Assembly: GCA_905221605.1 (NCBI GenBank)
Contig: CAJNDS010001724.1
Coordinates: forward strand, 695,888-759,887
Length of the DNA stretch: 64,000 nt
Source of the DNA: Symbiodinium natans
Taxonomy: Eukaryota > Sar > Dinophyceae > Suessiales > Symbiodiniaceae
Direction of reading: 5' to 3'
The notes below the pieces were generated by a model. The model was not told where the DNA came from, searched no databases, and saw nothing but the letters and a program-made list of their open reading frames with translations. Both the position numbers and the translations under genes were made by a program. Positions 49,557 through 60,479 of this stretch are shown here, in pieces. The stretch's first letter is position 1; the number at the start of each line of letters is the position of its first letter.

Positions 49557-49654
49557 CTACCTGGCATTGGACTCTTTTGAGGCGGAGCTTTGCTGGTTAT
49601 TTGACCACCCTAGACAGGCCCCAACGATTCCGAAGTCCGGACCGCTTGAACCCT

Positions 49655-49702
49655 AACCCTAAACCCTAAACCCTAAACCCTAAACCCTAAACCCTAAACC
49701 CC
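49655..49702 (-). repeat. CCCTAAA array
   Basis: Seven heptamers. Confidence 0.95.
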
Positions 49703-50089
49703 CTGAAAGGATGGCGGGCCAGTTCCGGACGATCCAAGACCTGACAACTTCGAGGCACCTTCGCGCTCCACCACGGAAGCCGCGCCGGCGCCCGAGGAGA
49801 CCGGACCTGCGTTTTGTGGATATTGTTTTTTAAACCCCGGGTTTAGGGTTTAGGGTTTAGGGTTTAGGGTTTAGGGTCTAGGGCTCATTTTCTGCTGGCA
49901 GTCATCAAGTCCAGTTTCAAACGGGGTTTACGGTTTGGGGTTTAGGGTCTAGGGTTTTTCGGGCTTTTCGGGTACACGGTTTAGGGCCACCAGGTTTGGT
50001 GGTGGGGAGTCCTTAGGGACGTCGCGCCTCCTTCTCCCTTGCCCCCCTCGCCTCTGCCCCCTCCACTGACCAAGTCCCGCTCTCTCCTT

Positions 50090-50215
50090 GGGGACGAAAT
50101 GAACCCTAAAATGGTTTATGATGCTTCATATACCTTAGTAGGAATTATAGTAGTATAGTAGGAATTATAGTCGTATAGTAGGAATTATAGTAGTATAGGG
50201 CCATATGACCCCAAT
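50090..50215. mobile_element. Palindromic element, family 3 (truncated right end)
   Basis: GGGGACGAAATGAACCCTAA begins it. GTAGGAATTATAGTAGTATA is repeated internally. It ends at CATATGACCCCAATT without the full terminus. Confidence 0.55.
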
Positions 50216-51089
50216 TGCTGCTGTGTTTGCTGGATATGCTGGGGCAGGGCTTCATTCAGTACTGGTAGCGCAAGATGCAAGAAGGTCGAAGACTCCAGGC
50301 CATGGACCATCCGGACAGAGCGCGTGATTCAAAGCTGTCTAGTGCGAAGCATGCGCCGTCTCCGTTTTGGATGCTTCAGGCGCCAGCTGCGACCGTGTGG
50401 TCATGAACAGTCCTAACCCGAAACCCCAAACCCTGAACCCTAAAACCTTAACCCTAAACCCCAATCCTGTCTTCAGCCAAGGAGTCAGGAGATCTTCGGC
50501 AGGCTCCGGTGAAACAAGCCCTAAAAACCTGAAACCGAGTTTAGGGTAGACGGTTCAGCCACCCGAAGAACTAGGGGGTTTAGGGTGTTTAGGGGGTTTA
50601 GGGGGTTTCGGGGTCTAGGCATTTAGGGTTTAGGGATTTAGGGTTAGGGTTCAGGTCCTTTTTTTATCCCCTGCGGCACAGCTGGTGTGAATCCACATCA
50701 CAGGGATGTCCTCAAGATACTGATCATTTGGGGGTTTCCGACATTTAGGGTTCACAGGGTTTAGAGTGTAGAGTGCAAACCTTCAGCCTGAACCCCTAAG
50801 CAGACTTCCAGGGATCTGCAGTACCCTTGGGACCCCCAGCCCACGGCCGAAGGGCGTGTAGGGTTTAGAGCTTACAGTAAATGCCAGAAAGTTGGAACAT
50901 GGGTTTAGGGTAATTGGTACTGGGTTTCCCCATATTTGACCTTCAGAGCATTTAGGATGTTGATGTTCTTTCTGGAGTTTCCTATAGGGTGTGGACCTCC
51001 ACGTCTGAAGCCCTCGACTCACTCAGAGACCCCTGTAGAAGTGAGGATTTCGGATCTAGGGGTTTAGGGGTGTAGGGTTTAGGGTATAG

Positions 51090-51245
51090 GGTTCTAAACC
51101 CCCTAATAACCTAATAAACCCCCTAAACCCCCTAAACCCCCTAAAGCCCCCTAAAGCCCCCTAAAAACCCCCTAAACCTCCTAAACCCCCCAAAACCCCC
51201 TAAAACCCCCTAAACCCCCTAAACCCCCCTAAGCCCCCTAAACTT
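51090..51245. repeat. CCCCCTAAA-type nonamer array
   Basis: Units CCCCTAAAC and CCCCCTAAAAC, a longer variant of the telomere-like heptamer. Confidence 0.85.
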
Positions 51246-51261
51246 CCCGTGGTGGCCTCAG

Positions 51262-51381
51262 GTGCTCATGATAGCCGTCGGCCTTGCGTTCTTGCTCATC
51301 GCCGCCTCCACGGCCGCCACCTTTGCGTACCGGCGAGGCATGCTCCCCTGCAAGCCACGGGGGTTCGAGTTGAAGATCCAG
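51262..51381 (+). CDS. Candidate internal exon encoding a membrane helix
   Basis: Acceptor CGTGGTGGCCTCAG; donor ATCCAG|GTGGCT. Exactly 40 codons in phase 0, reading VLMIAVGLAFLLIAASTAAT, then FAYRRGMLPCKPRGFELKIQ. One hydrophobic helix followed by a basic stop-transfer patch. The frame stays open past the GT (VAEEERLGVLESFWFPSKRL), so the exon may be longer. Confidence 0.58.
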
Positions 51382-51644
51382 GTGGCTGAAGAAGAGCGCC
51401 TGGGCGTTTTAGAGAGCTTTTGGTTCCCTTCTAAGCGCCTTCAAGATTACTCTTGGGTCACCCTAAACCCTAAACCCTAAACCTAAACCCTCACCCTCAA
51501 CCCTAAACCCTAAACCCTCTTGGGTCTAGTAATCTCAAAGGTGTCCGGAGCCGGGGCTGGCCAGCCGCACCGGACCGCGCTTCAGTCTGTCGAGCCGCGG
51601 CAGCGGCGCTTGTGCTGAACCCGGCGCAAGGAGGACGGGCGTTT

Positions 51645-51905
51645 GGGGTTTGGGGTTTGGGGTTTGGGTTTAGGGTTTAGGGTTTAGGGTTTAGGGTTTA
51701 GGGTTTAGGGTTTAGGGTTTAGGGTTTTGGGTCTAGGGTCTAGGGTCTAGGGTCTAGGGTCTAGGGTCTATAGGGTTTAGGGTTTAGGGTTTAGGGTTTA
51801 GGGTTTAGGGTTTAGGGTTTAGGGTTTAGGGTTTAGGGTTTAGGGTTAGGGTTTGCAGTTTGGGGTTTTGGGTTTAGGGTTTGCAGTTTGGGGTTTTGGG
51901 TTTAG
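51645..51905 (+). repeat. Long TTTAGGG array with TCTAGGG core
   Basis: About 35 units: TTTGGGG, TTTAGGG, a TCTAGGG block, TTTAGGG again, then TTTGCAG variants. Confidence 0.95.
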
Positions 51906-51950
51906 GACCCCGCAGGAGTACTGCATCAGGAAGTTTGCTGAACGGTAAGA

Positions 51951-52045
51951 GCTTGGGATGTCCCCCCTTGTACTAGTTCTTCATAGGGATGATAATAGGG
52001 GGTTCGATAAGCCCTATCAAGGACCCAAATAAGTACCATGAACCC
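51951..52045. mobile_element. Decayed family 1 element
   Basis: Left arm CTTGGGATGTCCCCCCTTGT and core TAGGGATGATAATAGG are present. The right arm is mostly lost. Confidence 0.45.
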
Positions 52046-52118
52046 AGACAGGCATGAGTGCTGCGCATATTTCAGTTGCACGACTGCTAGTTGCTGAATT
52101 AAGAACCCCCCCCCCGCA

Positions 52119-52149
<31 letters not shown>

Positions 52150-52607
52150 GTATGTATATATGAGAAAAACATCTTCCTTACAAGGGCAATATATAGGGGT
52201 TTTTATCTTTCATGCTTTTGGGGTTCTTAAGCAAATGGCTAAACCCTAAACCCTAAACCCTAAATCACGGTGCTGGCACTCTCCAAACATGGCCAGCTTG
52301 TGTCCGCTTGTCCGCGCACAGTGAGCTCAGGTCACACTTGTTTGCCGCGAGTGTAAGAGCATCTAAGCTTGGGGTTTAGGGTTTAGGGTTTAGGTTTTAG
52401 GGTTTAGGTTTTAGAGTTTTAGGGTTTAGGGTTTAGGGCGGCATCTGAATGAGCTTCTTGAAACAAATCTGCGGCTTCGTTTCGTTGGAGAACTCAGCAG
52501 GCGTGTTTTAGCCTGTCGACCTCACATTTTCATCTATGTACATACATACATATATATATATACATGAATGTTAAGCTTGCTATGAGTCTTCCTAACGACA
52601 CGGACAC

Positions 52608-52676
52608 ATGAGCTCCAGGTCAAGCAGAGCCTCCATCAGCTCCACGCGGGATCCGGGGAGTTCCTCGTCTTCTTCA
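52608..52676 (+). CDS. Candidate exon, unknown gene
   Basis: The frame after ATGAG reads LQVKQSLHQLHAGSGEFLVF. It ends at a TTTTAGGG array. Helical, weak borders. Confidence 0.32.
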
Positions 52677-53035
52677 GTTTTAGGGTTTTAGGGTTTTAGG
52701 GTTTTAGGGTTTTAGGGTTTTAGGGTTTTAGGGTTTTAGGGTTTTAGGGTTTTAGGGTTTTAGGGTTTTAGGGTTCTAGGCTTCTAGGGTTCTAGGGTTC
52801 TGGAGTTTTAGGGTTTTAGGGTTCTAGGGTTTTGGAGTTTTAGGGTTTTAGGGTTTTGGGGTTTTAGGGTTTTAGGGTTGTAGGGTTTTTGGGTTTTAGG
52901 GCTTTAGGGCTTTAGGGCTTTAGGGCTTTAGGGCTTTAGGAATTTTGGGCTTTAGGGCTTTAGGGCTTCAGGGCTTCAGGGTTTTAGGGTTTTAGGGTTT
53001 CAGGTGTTTAGGGCTTCAGGGTTTTAGGGCTTAGG
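52676..53035 (+). repeat. TTTTAGGG octamer array
   Basis: Octamer rather than heptamer unit, with TTCTAGGG, GCTTTAGG and GCTTCAGG sub-blocks. Confidence 0.95.
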
Positions 53036-53537
53036 GTTGGGGTTTGGGGGTTAGGGTTTAGGGTTTGGGGTTTCAGGGATTCGGGTGCGCAGTCCTGGTT
53101 GTAAAAGGGTTTGGGGTGTAGGGTATACACATTTTGAAGGCATTCGTCTAGTCTTTTGTTGCGGACACTTGAACCTAAGTGCACATAAGCTTAGGGTTTG
53201 GGGTTTAGGGTTTAGGGTTTAGGGTTTAGGGTGAAGGCGAGTACGGGGGACGGCTTTCAGTGCGCATGTGTGCGGGAGTCTTGTGCCGAGACTGCAAGCA
53301 CCCCTGAGCCATAAACCGAGTAACTTGTGCACCTTTCGCAGCAATCCCTAGCGCACAAAATTCTGAACCCTAAGCCCTAAACCCTAAACCCTGAACCCTA
53401 AACCCTAAACCCTAAACCCCTTCTTACCCTATACCCCTAAAAACCTAGTCAGACGGCCGATGCGCTGCTTTTGTTACCGAGAGCCATCTAGAGCCTTACC
53501 TTCGCGCGCGCACCAGTCGTGAGAGTTGAAACCCTAA

Positions 53538-53900
53538 AACTGTACTTTAATGTTGTTTCTTGGTTCTGGGAAAACTTGGGTTTTGGAATATTGTACTTTA
53601 ATGTTGTTTCTTGGTTCTGGGAAAACTTGGGTTTTGGATTATTGTACTTTAATGTTGTTTCTTGGTTCTGGGAAAACTTGGGTTTTGGATTATTATATTT
53701 TGATGTTGTTTCTTGGTTCTGGGAAAAATTGGGTTTTGGATTATTATACTTTAATGTTGTTTCTTGGTTCTGGGAAAACTTGGGTTTTGGATTATTGTAC
53801 TTTAATGTTGTTTTTTGGTTCTGGGTTTCTATTATAGCTACTGTTAGCTACTTATGGATTATTGTACTTTAATGTTGTTTCTTGGTTCTGGGTTTTCTAT
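53538..53900. repeat. 51-bp tandem repeat
   Basis: Six near-perfect copies (starts 53541, 53592, 53643, 53694, 53745, 53796) and a diverged seventh. The unit includes TGTACTTTAATGTTGTTTCT and TGGGAAAACTTGGGTTTTGG. The period is divisible by three, so an open frame with a 17-residue repeat appears. I regard it as satellite. Confidence 0.9.
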
Positions 53901-54034
53901 TATAGCTACTTATACCTAAGCCCTTCTTACCCTAAAACCTTCAGCCAGACACTCCTGAGCGTTGGCCAAGGCCCGCCTCGAACCCTTTCAGAGGAACCTC
54001 GCAGGTCCTCCGGCCCGCAAGGGTTTGTGTGGTT

Positions 54035-54127
54035 AGGGTTTAGGGTTTAGGGTTTAGGGTTTAGGGTTTAGGGTTTAGGGTTTAGGGTTTAGGGTTTAGG
54101 GTTTAGGGTTTAGGGTTTAGGGTTTAT
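54035..54127 (+). repeat. TTTAGGG array
   Basis: About thirteen perfect heptamers. Confidence 0.95.
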
Positions 54128-54179
54128 GATCTATTTAGGGGTTAGGCTCTTGGGGCTTTCGGACGTTTATGATTTTGAG

Positions 54180-54500
54180 GGCTTGCCGTGCCATCGGTTA
54201 TACGCTGGCGAGTCTCAGCCTGCAAGGAAGGCCGGATTGTAGGCGGCCCTTCTTCCATCATATCACCCCCACGCCCATGGCAACCGGGCGTCCGAAGCCC
54301 TGAGTGTGTGCTTAGGGCCCCGAGGTTTTGGGTGAGTGCTCGGGTTCGGCTCAGTTGTCATCTGTTCATTTCAGCTTCGGCTTTCTCGAGTTCAGGGTTG
54401 ATTCGCCTGCTTCGCGTTGAGCATGGGTTTGCCGTCTGCTTCAACCCCCTGGGCCTGGTTCTTAGTAGGGGATACGGGAATGAGGCAACTATATATGCCC
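54180..54500 (+). other. Low-copy stretch with open frame, unassigned
   Basis: A + frame from 54188 (MPSVIRWRVSACKEGRIVGG onward) runs into a GA microsatellite at 54515. It has no splice or domain signal. Confidence 0.2.
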
Positions 54501-54511
54501 CTATAGATACC

Positions 54512-54514
54512 CTT

Positions 54515-54558
<44 letters not shown>

Positions 54559-54592
54559 GGAGAGAGAGAGAGAGAGATATATATATATATGG
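54512..54592. repeat. (GA)n-(TA)n microsatellite
   Basis: GA repeat followed by ATATATAT. Confidence 0.95.
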
Positions 54593-54850
54593 TCAGCCCC
54601 CCCCCCATGATCCACACCTATGGTTTTCTTGTCTTCGTCTTTGTCTGATTTTCTGCTTTTTCCTCGGAAAAATACAGTCAAAACTGCACTGGAATACAAA
54701 AAGCTCTAGTATATTATCCTCTATAAAACACTAGTGTTTTTATGGGCATTTTGCTTCTGAAACTTGTGTCTTGCGGCCCCATGAAATTTTTGAAGGGTAG
54801 CAATTAGAAGTTTAAGGCTTTTCAGGGTTTAAGGGGTTTGTAAAATGTAG

Positions 54851-56437
54851 ATGATCTGTGGAAGGCACCGGGGCTTCCCCAGACCATTTGCAATTTTAAA
54901 AATCCTTTAAAGGGGCAGCCCTTTTCAAATTTGAAGGGTTTTAAGGTACTTAAAGCCTTTCAAAAATTTCAAGATTTAGAGGATCTTAAAAGGCTTTAAA
55001 GCCCTTAAAAACCTCGAAGCGTTTATCCCTTAAAAGTCTAAAATTCCTTAAAAATTAAAAACGGGCAGCCGTTTAAAATTAAGGAAGTTACGGATTTTAG
55101 AATCGAACATCCTAAAAACTTTAAACTTCAAAAGGACAGCCATTTACAACTGCAAGAATTTCAGGGTTTTACGGATTTGTAAAAATCTATATGGTCTGGG
55201 GAAGGCACCGGGGCTTCTCCAGACCATTGGCAACTTCAAAAATCTCTAAAATCCGCAAAGGGCAGCCACTTAAATACGTAAGCAATTTAAGGTCTTTAAT
55301 AGGCTTAAAAGCCTTAAAACCTTCAAAATCCTGAGAATGTTTAAACAGAAGCTTAAAGATTTTTATAAGATTTTAAGGATTTTCAAAGTTTAGATGGTCT
55401 GGGGAAGCCCCAGTGCCTTCCCCAGATCATGTAAACTTGCAAAAACCCTTAAACCCTTAACCCTAAAAACTTAACACTAAGCCCGTAGCACAAACCCCAA
55501 ACACTTAACATGAAAGCCTAAACACTAACCCTAAACACTTAACACTAAGCCCTTAGCACAAACCCCAAACACTTAACATGAAACCCTAAACATTTAACTA
55601 GACCCTAAACACTAAACCCTAAACACGTAAACACTACACCCGACCCTAAAAACTAAACCCTAAACACTAAACCCTAAACATTACACACTAAACCCTACAC
55701 ACTAAACCCTGAACACTAGTAAAAATCCTTAAAACCCTTAATCCAAAAAACCAAACCCGAAACCCTTAACACTAAACCCGAAACACTCAGCACTAGACCC
55801 TAAAGAGTAACCCTAAAAAACTTAACACTAGGCCCACGAACCCCAAACACTTGACACGAAACCCTAAACACATAAGCACTACTAAACCCTAAAAACTCAG
55901 CACCAGACCCTAAACACGAACCCTAAAAACTTAAGACTAAGCCCTTAGCACAAACCCCAAACACTTAACAGGAAACCCTAAACACTTAAGCACTAGACCC
56001 TGAACACTAAACCCTAAACCCTTAAACACTACACCCTAAAAACTAAACCCTAAACATTACACACTAAACCCTACACACTAAACCCTGAACACTAGTAAAA
56101 ACCCTTAAAACCCGTAACCCAAAAAAGAAACCGAAACCCTTAGCACTGAACCCTAAACACTCAGAAGTAGACCCTTAACACTAAGCCTAAAAGCTTAACA
56201 CTAAGCCCTTAGCACGAACCCCAAACACTGAACACGAAACCCTAAACACTTAAGCACTAATCCCTTTCTAAACACTAAACCCAAAACACTTAAACACTAC
56301 ACCCTAAAAACTATGCCCTAAACATTACACACTAAACCCTACACACTAAACCCTGAAAACTGAACCCTAAACCCTAAACAGAAGGATTTTCAAGTTGTCA
56401 ATGGTCTGGAGAAGCCCCGTTGCCTTCCCCAGGTCAT
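54851..56437. repeat. Four dispersed copies of an ATGGTCTGGGGAAG hairpin
   Basis: Copies at 54851-54887, 55191-55227, 55394-55430 and 56401-56437 all have the form ATGGTCTGGGGAAG-loop-CTTCCCCAGACCAT with few mismatches. The loops of the first two (GCACCGGGG) are the reverse complement of those in the last two (CCCCAGTGC, CCCCGTTGC). Between copies lie TTTTAAAGG-type and CACTTAACACTAAGCCC-type filler. Confidence 0.9.
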
Positions 56438-56700
56438 TTAAATTTGTAAAAATCCTTAAAACCCTTAACCATAAAAAACCAAACCCGAAACCCTTAACAC
56501 TAAACCCTAAACACTAACCCTAAAGCTTAATACTAAGCCCTTAGCACAAACCCCAAACACTTAGCACGAAACCCTAAACACTTTAGCACTTAACCCAAAA
56601 ACTAAACCTTAAACATTTCAAACTAAACCCTAAACGTTAGACACTAAACCCTGAACACTAAACCCTAAACCCTAAACAGTAAACCCCAAAGCCGGAACCT
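55440..56700. repeat. CCCTAAACACTTAACACTAA array
   Basis: Long higher-order repeat of CCCTAAACACT and CTTAACACTAAGCCCTTAGC words; units of about 400 bp are partly duplicated (for example 55,490 vs 55,940 vs 56,210). It is telomere-like sequence with ACACT inserted. Confidence 0.8.
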
Positions 56701-56902
56701 CGAGCCCTACTAAATCTAAACCTGAAACCAAAAACCCATCGGGGTTTCAGATGCTTACTGTTTGGATATCAGAGTTTAGGGTTTTTTGGGTTTTAGCCGA
56801 GCCGCTTGACCCTAAACCCTAAACCCTAAACCCTAAACTTAACACTCAACCCTAAACACAAAACACTAAACCCTGAAACCTACACACTAAACCCTAAACA
56901 CT

Positions 56903-57562
56903 AGATTTCCAGAAAAAGTCTGGCGTACCCGGGCCCCGGACTCCAGACTCCAGATTTCCAGAAAAAATCTGGAGTACCGGGGCCCCGAACTCCAGACTCC
57001 AGATTTCCAGAAAAAATCTGGAGTACCGGGGCACCGGACTCCAGACTCCAGATTTCCAGAAAAAATCTGGAGTACCCGGGCCCCGGACTCCAGACTCCAG
57101 ATTTCCAGAAAAAATCTGGAGTACCCGGGGCCCCGGACTCCAGACTCCAGATTTCCAGAAAAAATCTGGAGTACCAGGGCCCCGGACTCCAGACTCCAGA
57201 TTTCCAGAAAAAATCTGGAGTACCCGGGGCCCCAGACTCCAGACTCCAGATTTCCAGAAAAAATCTGGAGTACCCGGGGCCCCAGACTCCAGACTCCAGA
57301 TTTCCAGAAAAAATCTGGAGTACCCGCGGCCCCAGACTCCAGATTACAGACTCCAGAATCTGGAGTCCAGGGTCCCGGTACTCCAGATTTTTTCTGGAAA
57401 TCTGGAGTCTGGAGTCCGGGGCCCCGTACTCCAGATTTTTTCTGGAAATCTGGAGTCTGGAGTCCGGGGCCCGGTACTCCATATTTTTTCTGGAAATCTG
57501 GAGTCTGGAGTCCGGGGGTACTCCAGATTTTTTCTGGAAATCTGGAGTCTGGAGTCCCCCCC
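56903..57562. repeat. 49-50 bp tandem array that reverses orientation at its centre
   Basis: Nine forward units start at 56903, 56952, 57001, 57050, 57099, 57149, 57198, 57248 and 57298. Each contains AGATTTCCAGAAAAAATCTG and ACCCGGGGCCCCGGACTCC. Around 57,350 the orientation flips, and four reverse-complement units follow to 57562. Each unit also forms a small hairpin (CTCCAGATTT/AAATCTGGAG). The overlapping minus-strand frames of about 245 codons are by-products. Confidence 0.93.
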
Positions 57563-57614
57563 CTCCCAAAACCCCCTTCTCGAGGCCAAATGTGTGGATC
57601 ATGGGGGGGGGGGG

Positions 57615-57960
57615 CGAGCATATATATATATGTGCCATGGACCTTTAGGTATAATGTGATTACTTGCTTTGGGTTTTACTTCAACAGTATTAACATATTA
57701 ACACTTATCAAATGAGTAGTTTGCGTTTCATATTATGCATATTGCTACTAGAAAAGTAGGTGACATTTTATGTCTTTTGGGTTCATGGTCTAGGGTTGTG
57801 CATTCAACGGTTATAAAAGGATTGTACGAACAGTCCAGGGTGTATGACCCCTTCCCGTTGTCGAGGAGAAAAAGGGGTCGGAACAGGAGAAGATCAAGGA
57901 ACCATAGAACTCTTTACATTCAGTCACTATTCACTTTACACCCTCTCCTCTCTTCCCTTT
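57615..57960. other. Low-copy junction, no gene seen
   Basis: A TA microsatellite at 57620 is followed by unremarkable sequence leading into the CT/GA-rich field. Words such as AGGAGAAAAAGGGGTCGG recur at 59633. Confidence 0.45.
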
Positions 57961-58087
57961 CTTGACTTTGGGTAGAAGAAAAGGAAAGTGGAAGGAATCA
58001 TCAAAGAAAAAGTCAGTCTCACTACCTTCATCCACCGTCTCCTCTTTTCGCTCTCTCTCTGTCTCACTCTCTCTCTCTCTCGCGCTC

Positions 58088-58119
<32 letters not shown>

Positions 58120-60470
58120 TCTCTGTCTCATATAAATAACACATGTCAATCTCAACCCATTCATCCTCCCTCTTCTGTGGAGGAGAGAATGCATAACACT
58201 AGATGAGCGAAGCGCATGGAAGAGCGAGAAGCAGGTAGTTGTTTGTTGCATAGGGGAGGCCCACTCCCCGTAGAGCAGGAACGAGTTCCTCTGTTCCCTT
58301 CCTTTGCCTTCTTTAGTCCCTCCCCTGCGCTCCAACTGTTCTGTTCCGTCTTTTAAGGAGAAAGAAGGGGTAAAGAAGAAGGACGAAGACGGTTCCACTG
58401 TCCACTTATGCATGTTCATTTTATCTACAGGAGTTAGCAAGAGTGTTTAAGCAAGCTAGATAAAGAGAACAACAAGAACAAGGACGAGGAAACCACGAGC
58501 AGAATGTACAAGGAAAACACGAGGAATGAAAACCCATCGCAAAGAGAAGTGCCCACACTCAGTCTCACTGCACTCATCCTCTAATCCTCTCTTCTTTCTC
58601 TTCTGTGGTTCTCTTCTTATCCTACTTCTTCTCTCTGCTCTCTCCCTTCTAGTTTTTTTCTTGATTTTCTTGCGCGAGAGAGAATACATAACACTAGATG
58701 AGCGAAGCACATGGACGGGAAGATGAGAGAGAAGCAAGTAGTTAGTTGTTTGTTGCATAAGGAGGCCCACTCTCCCTCTAGGGCAGGGATGAGTTCCCCT
58801 GTTCCCTTCCTCTTGCCTTCTTTAATCTCTCCCCTGCGTTCCAACTCGTCCGTTCCTTCGTTTACGGAGAAAGAAGGGTGTATATACAAGGACGAAGACG
58901 GCTCCCCTGTCCAGCATGTTTTTTTGATCTTCCCATTCAGCGAGAAAGGAACAGACAACAGGGGAAAACACAAGGAACTAACAAGAGTGTTTAAGCAAGC
59001 TAGATAACAACAAGAAAAAGAAAGAGGAAGCCGCGAGCAGAATGTACAAGAAAAACACGAGGAAGGAATAAGTGATGCTCTTCTTGCAGAATGAAGATTT
59101 GAGAACACAAGCCAATCTCAAAAGAAAGAGGAAGCCACGAGCAGAATGTACAAGAAACACACAAGGAAGGGATAAAGATAAGCGCCCTTACCCAGTCTCA
59201 CTGCATTCATCCTCCATGTGGTTCTTTTGTTACAGAATGAAGATTTAACAGCACAAACCAATGTCACCACATTCATCCTCCCTCTTCTCTCTGCTCTCTA
59301 TGGAGGAGAGAATGCATAACACTAGATGAGCGAAGCACATGGACGGGAAAAAGGAGAAGCAAGTACTTGTTTGTTGCGTAAGGGAGGCCCATTCTCCCCC
59401 TAGGGCAGGGATGAGTTCCCCTGTTCCCTTCCTTTTGCCTTCTTTAATCTCTCCCCTGCGTTCCAACTTTTCCGTTCCTTCGGTTGAGGAGAAAGAAGGG
59501 GGTATATACAAGGACGAAGACGGTTCCCCTGTGCCCCTGTCCAGCATGTTCTTTTGATCTTCCCATTCAGCATGAAAGGAACAGACAACAAGAGGAAAGC
59601 AACAAACCTTTAACTAACGTACGGTTCTTTCAGGAGAAAAGGAGTCGGATAACAGGAGAAGAACAAGGAAGAGGTAAACATGAAAACATGTCACTCTTCT
59701 ATTTACACACTCTCCTCATCTCTCCTCTCTTCCCTTTCTTGCCTGTCGGAGAAGAAATGAGGAAGAAAATAAACCAAAAAATAAGGGGGAGGCGCCCTGA
59801 TTCATTCTCACTGCCTTCATCCATCCTCTCCTCTGCTCTCTTATCTTGCTCTCTTATCTCTCTTCTCTGGCTCTGTTCTTGCCGGAAACAAAGATGAATG
59901 TCCAAGAACCCAAGATCATCTCGTTACCTTCGTCCTCGCTCACATCTCTTCTCGCTTTTTCTCTGCTCTTTGCTTTTCTTATGGAGGAGAGAATTGCAAA
60001 CAGTCTCGCGAAGTCAGATTTGGGGCTGCGCGTGTGCACGTGGGGGGCAGTTATGTTGCAAAAAGTGGCCCCTCGCAGGGCTGAGTTCCCCTGTTCCCTC
60101 CAGTTTGTCTGCAATCCACCCCCCCTGAGTTCCAACAGTTCTGTTCAGATAGGACAAAACGGCTCCCCTGTTCATTTGTGCGTGTTCTTTCAACAGACTC
60201 ATTCAGCGAGAAGGAACAGACAACAAGAGGAAAACACCAAGGAATGAACAAAAGGGTTTTTTCTTCTTTCTTATCAAGGAGAAGGACAAAGAACATTTCA
60301 ATTGTCGTAACTCTCCTCTCATCCCTTTCTGGTCTTTGGGAGGAAGAAAGAAAGAAGGAATAAACAACAAATTCTGAGAGGCGCCACTATTCAATCTCAC
60401 TACCTTCATCCACCCTCGCCTCTCTTCTTTCTCTTCTTTGAATGTTTGTGTAAGGACACAAATCCATCTC
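57961..60470. repeat. CT/GA-rich modular repeat field, block B
   Basis: Three close copies of a module (about 58182-58440, 58675-58980, 59295-59600) and a partial one (59985-60240) share GGAGGAGAGAATGCATAAC, ACTAGATGAGCGAAGCACAT, GGGATGAGTTCCCCTGTTCC and AACAGACAACA. A (CT)n tract lies at 58053-58130. No gene is supported. Confidence 0.75.
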
Positions 60471-60479
60471 ACTACAATT

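Larger units (their letters stand above)
8810..54130. repeat. Interspersed telomere-type TTTAGGG/CCCTAAA arrays (whole central region)
   Basis: Dozens of arrays of 3 to about 36 heptamers, with variants TTTCGGG, TTCAGGG, TTTGGGG and TTTTAGGG, are scattered in both orientations with typically 60-200 bp of unique sequence between them. They are not terminal. Most lie between coding-like islands, where they behave as intron filler: GGGTTTAG contains both a GT and an AG. Separate entries give the long arrays. Confidence 0.95.

Noticed and set aside
8810-54130. A true chromosome end
   Set aside because: The telomere-type arrays are short, in both orientations and embedded between unique sequence and genes; none is terminal.
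56887-57638. Two overlapping minus-strand frames of about 245 codons with RFFLEIWSLESG repeats
   Set aside because: They come from the 49-50 bp array. The unit is not a multiple of three and the array is itself palindromic, so coding is unlikely.
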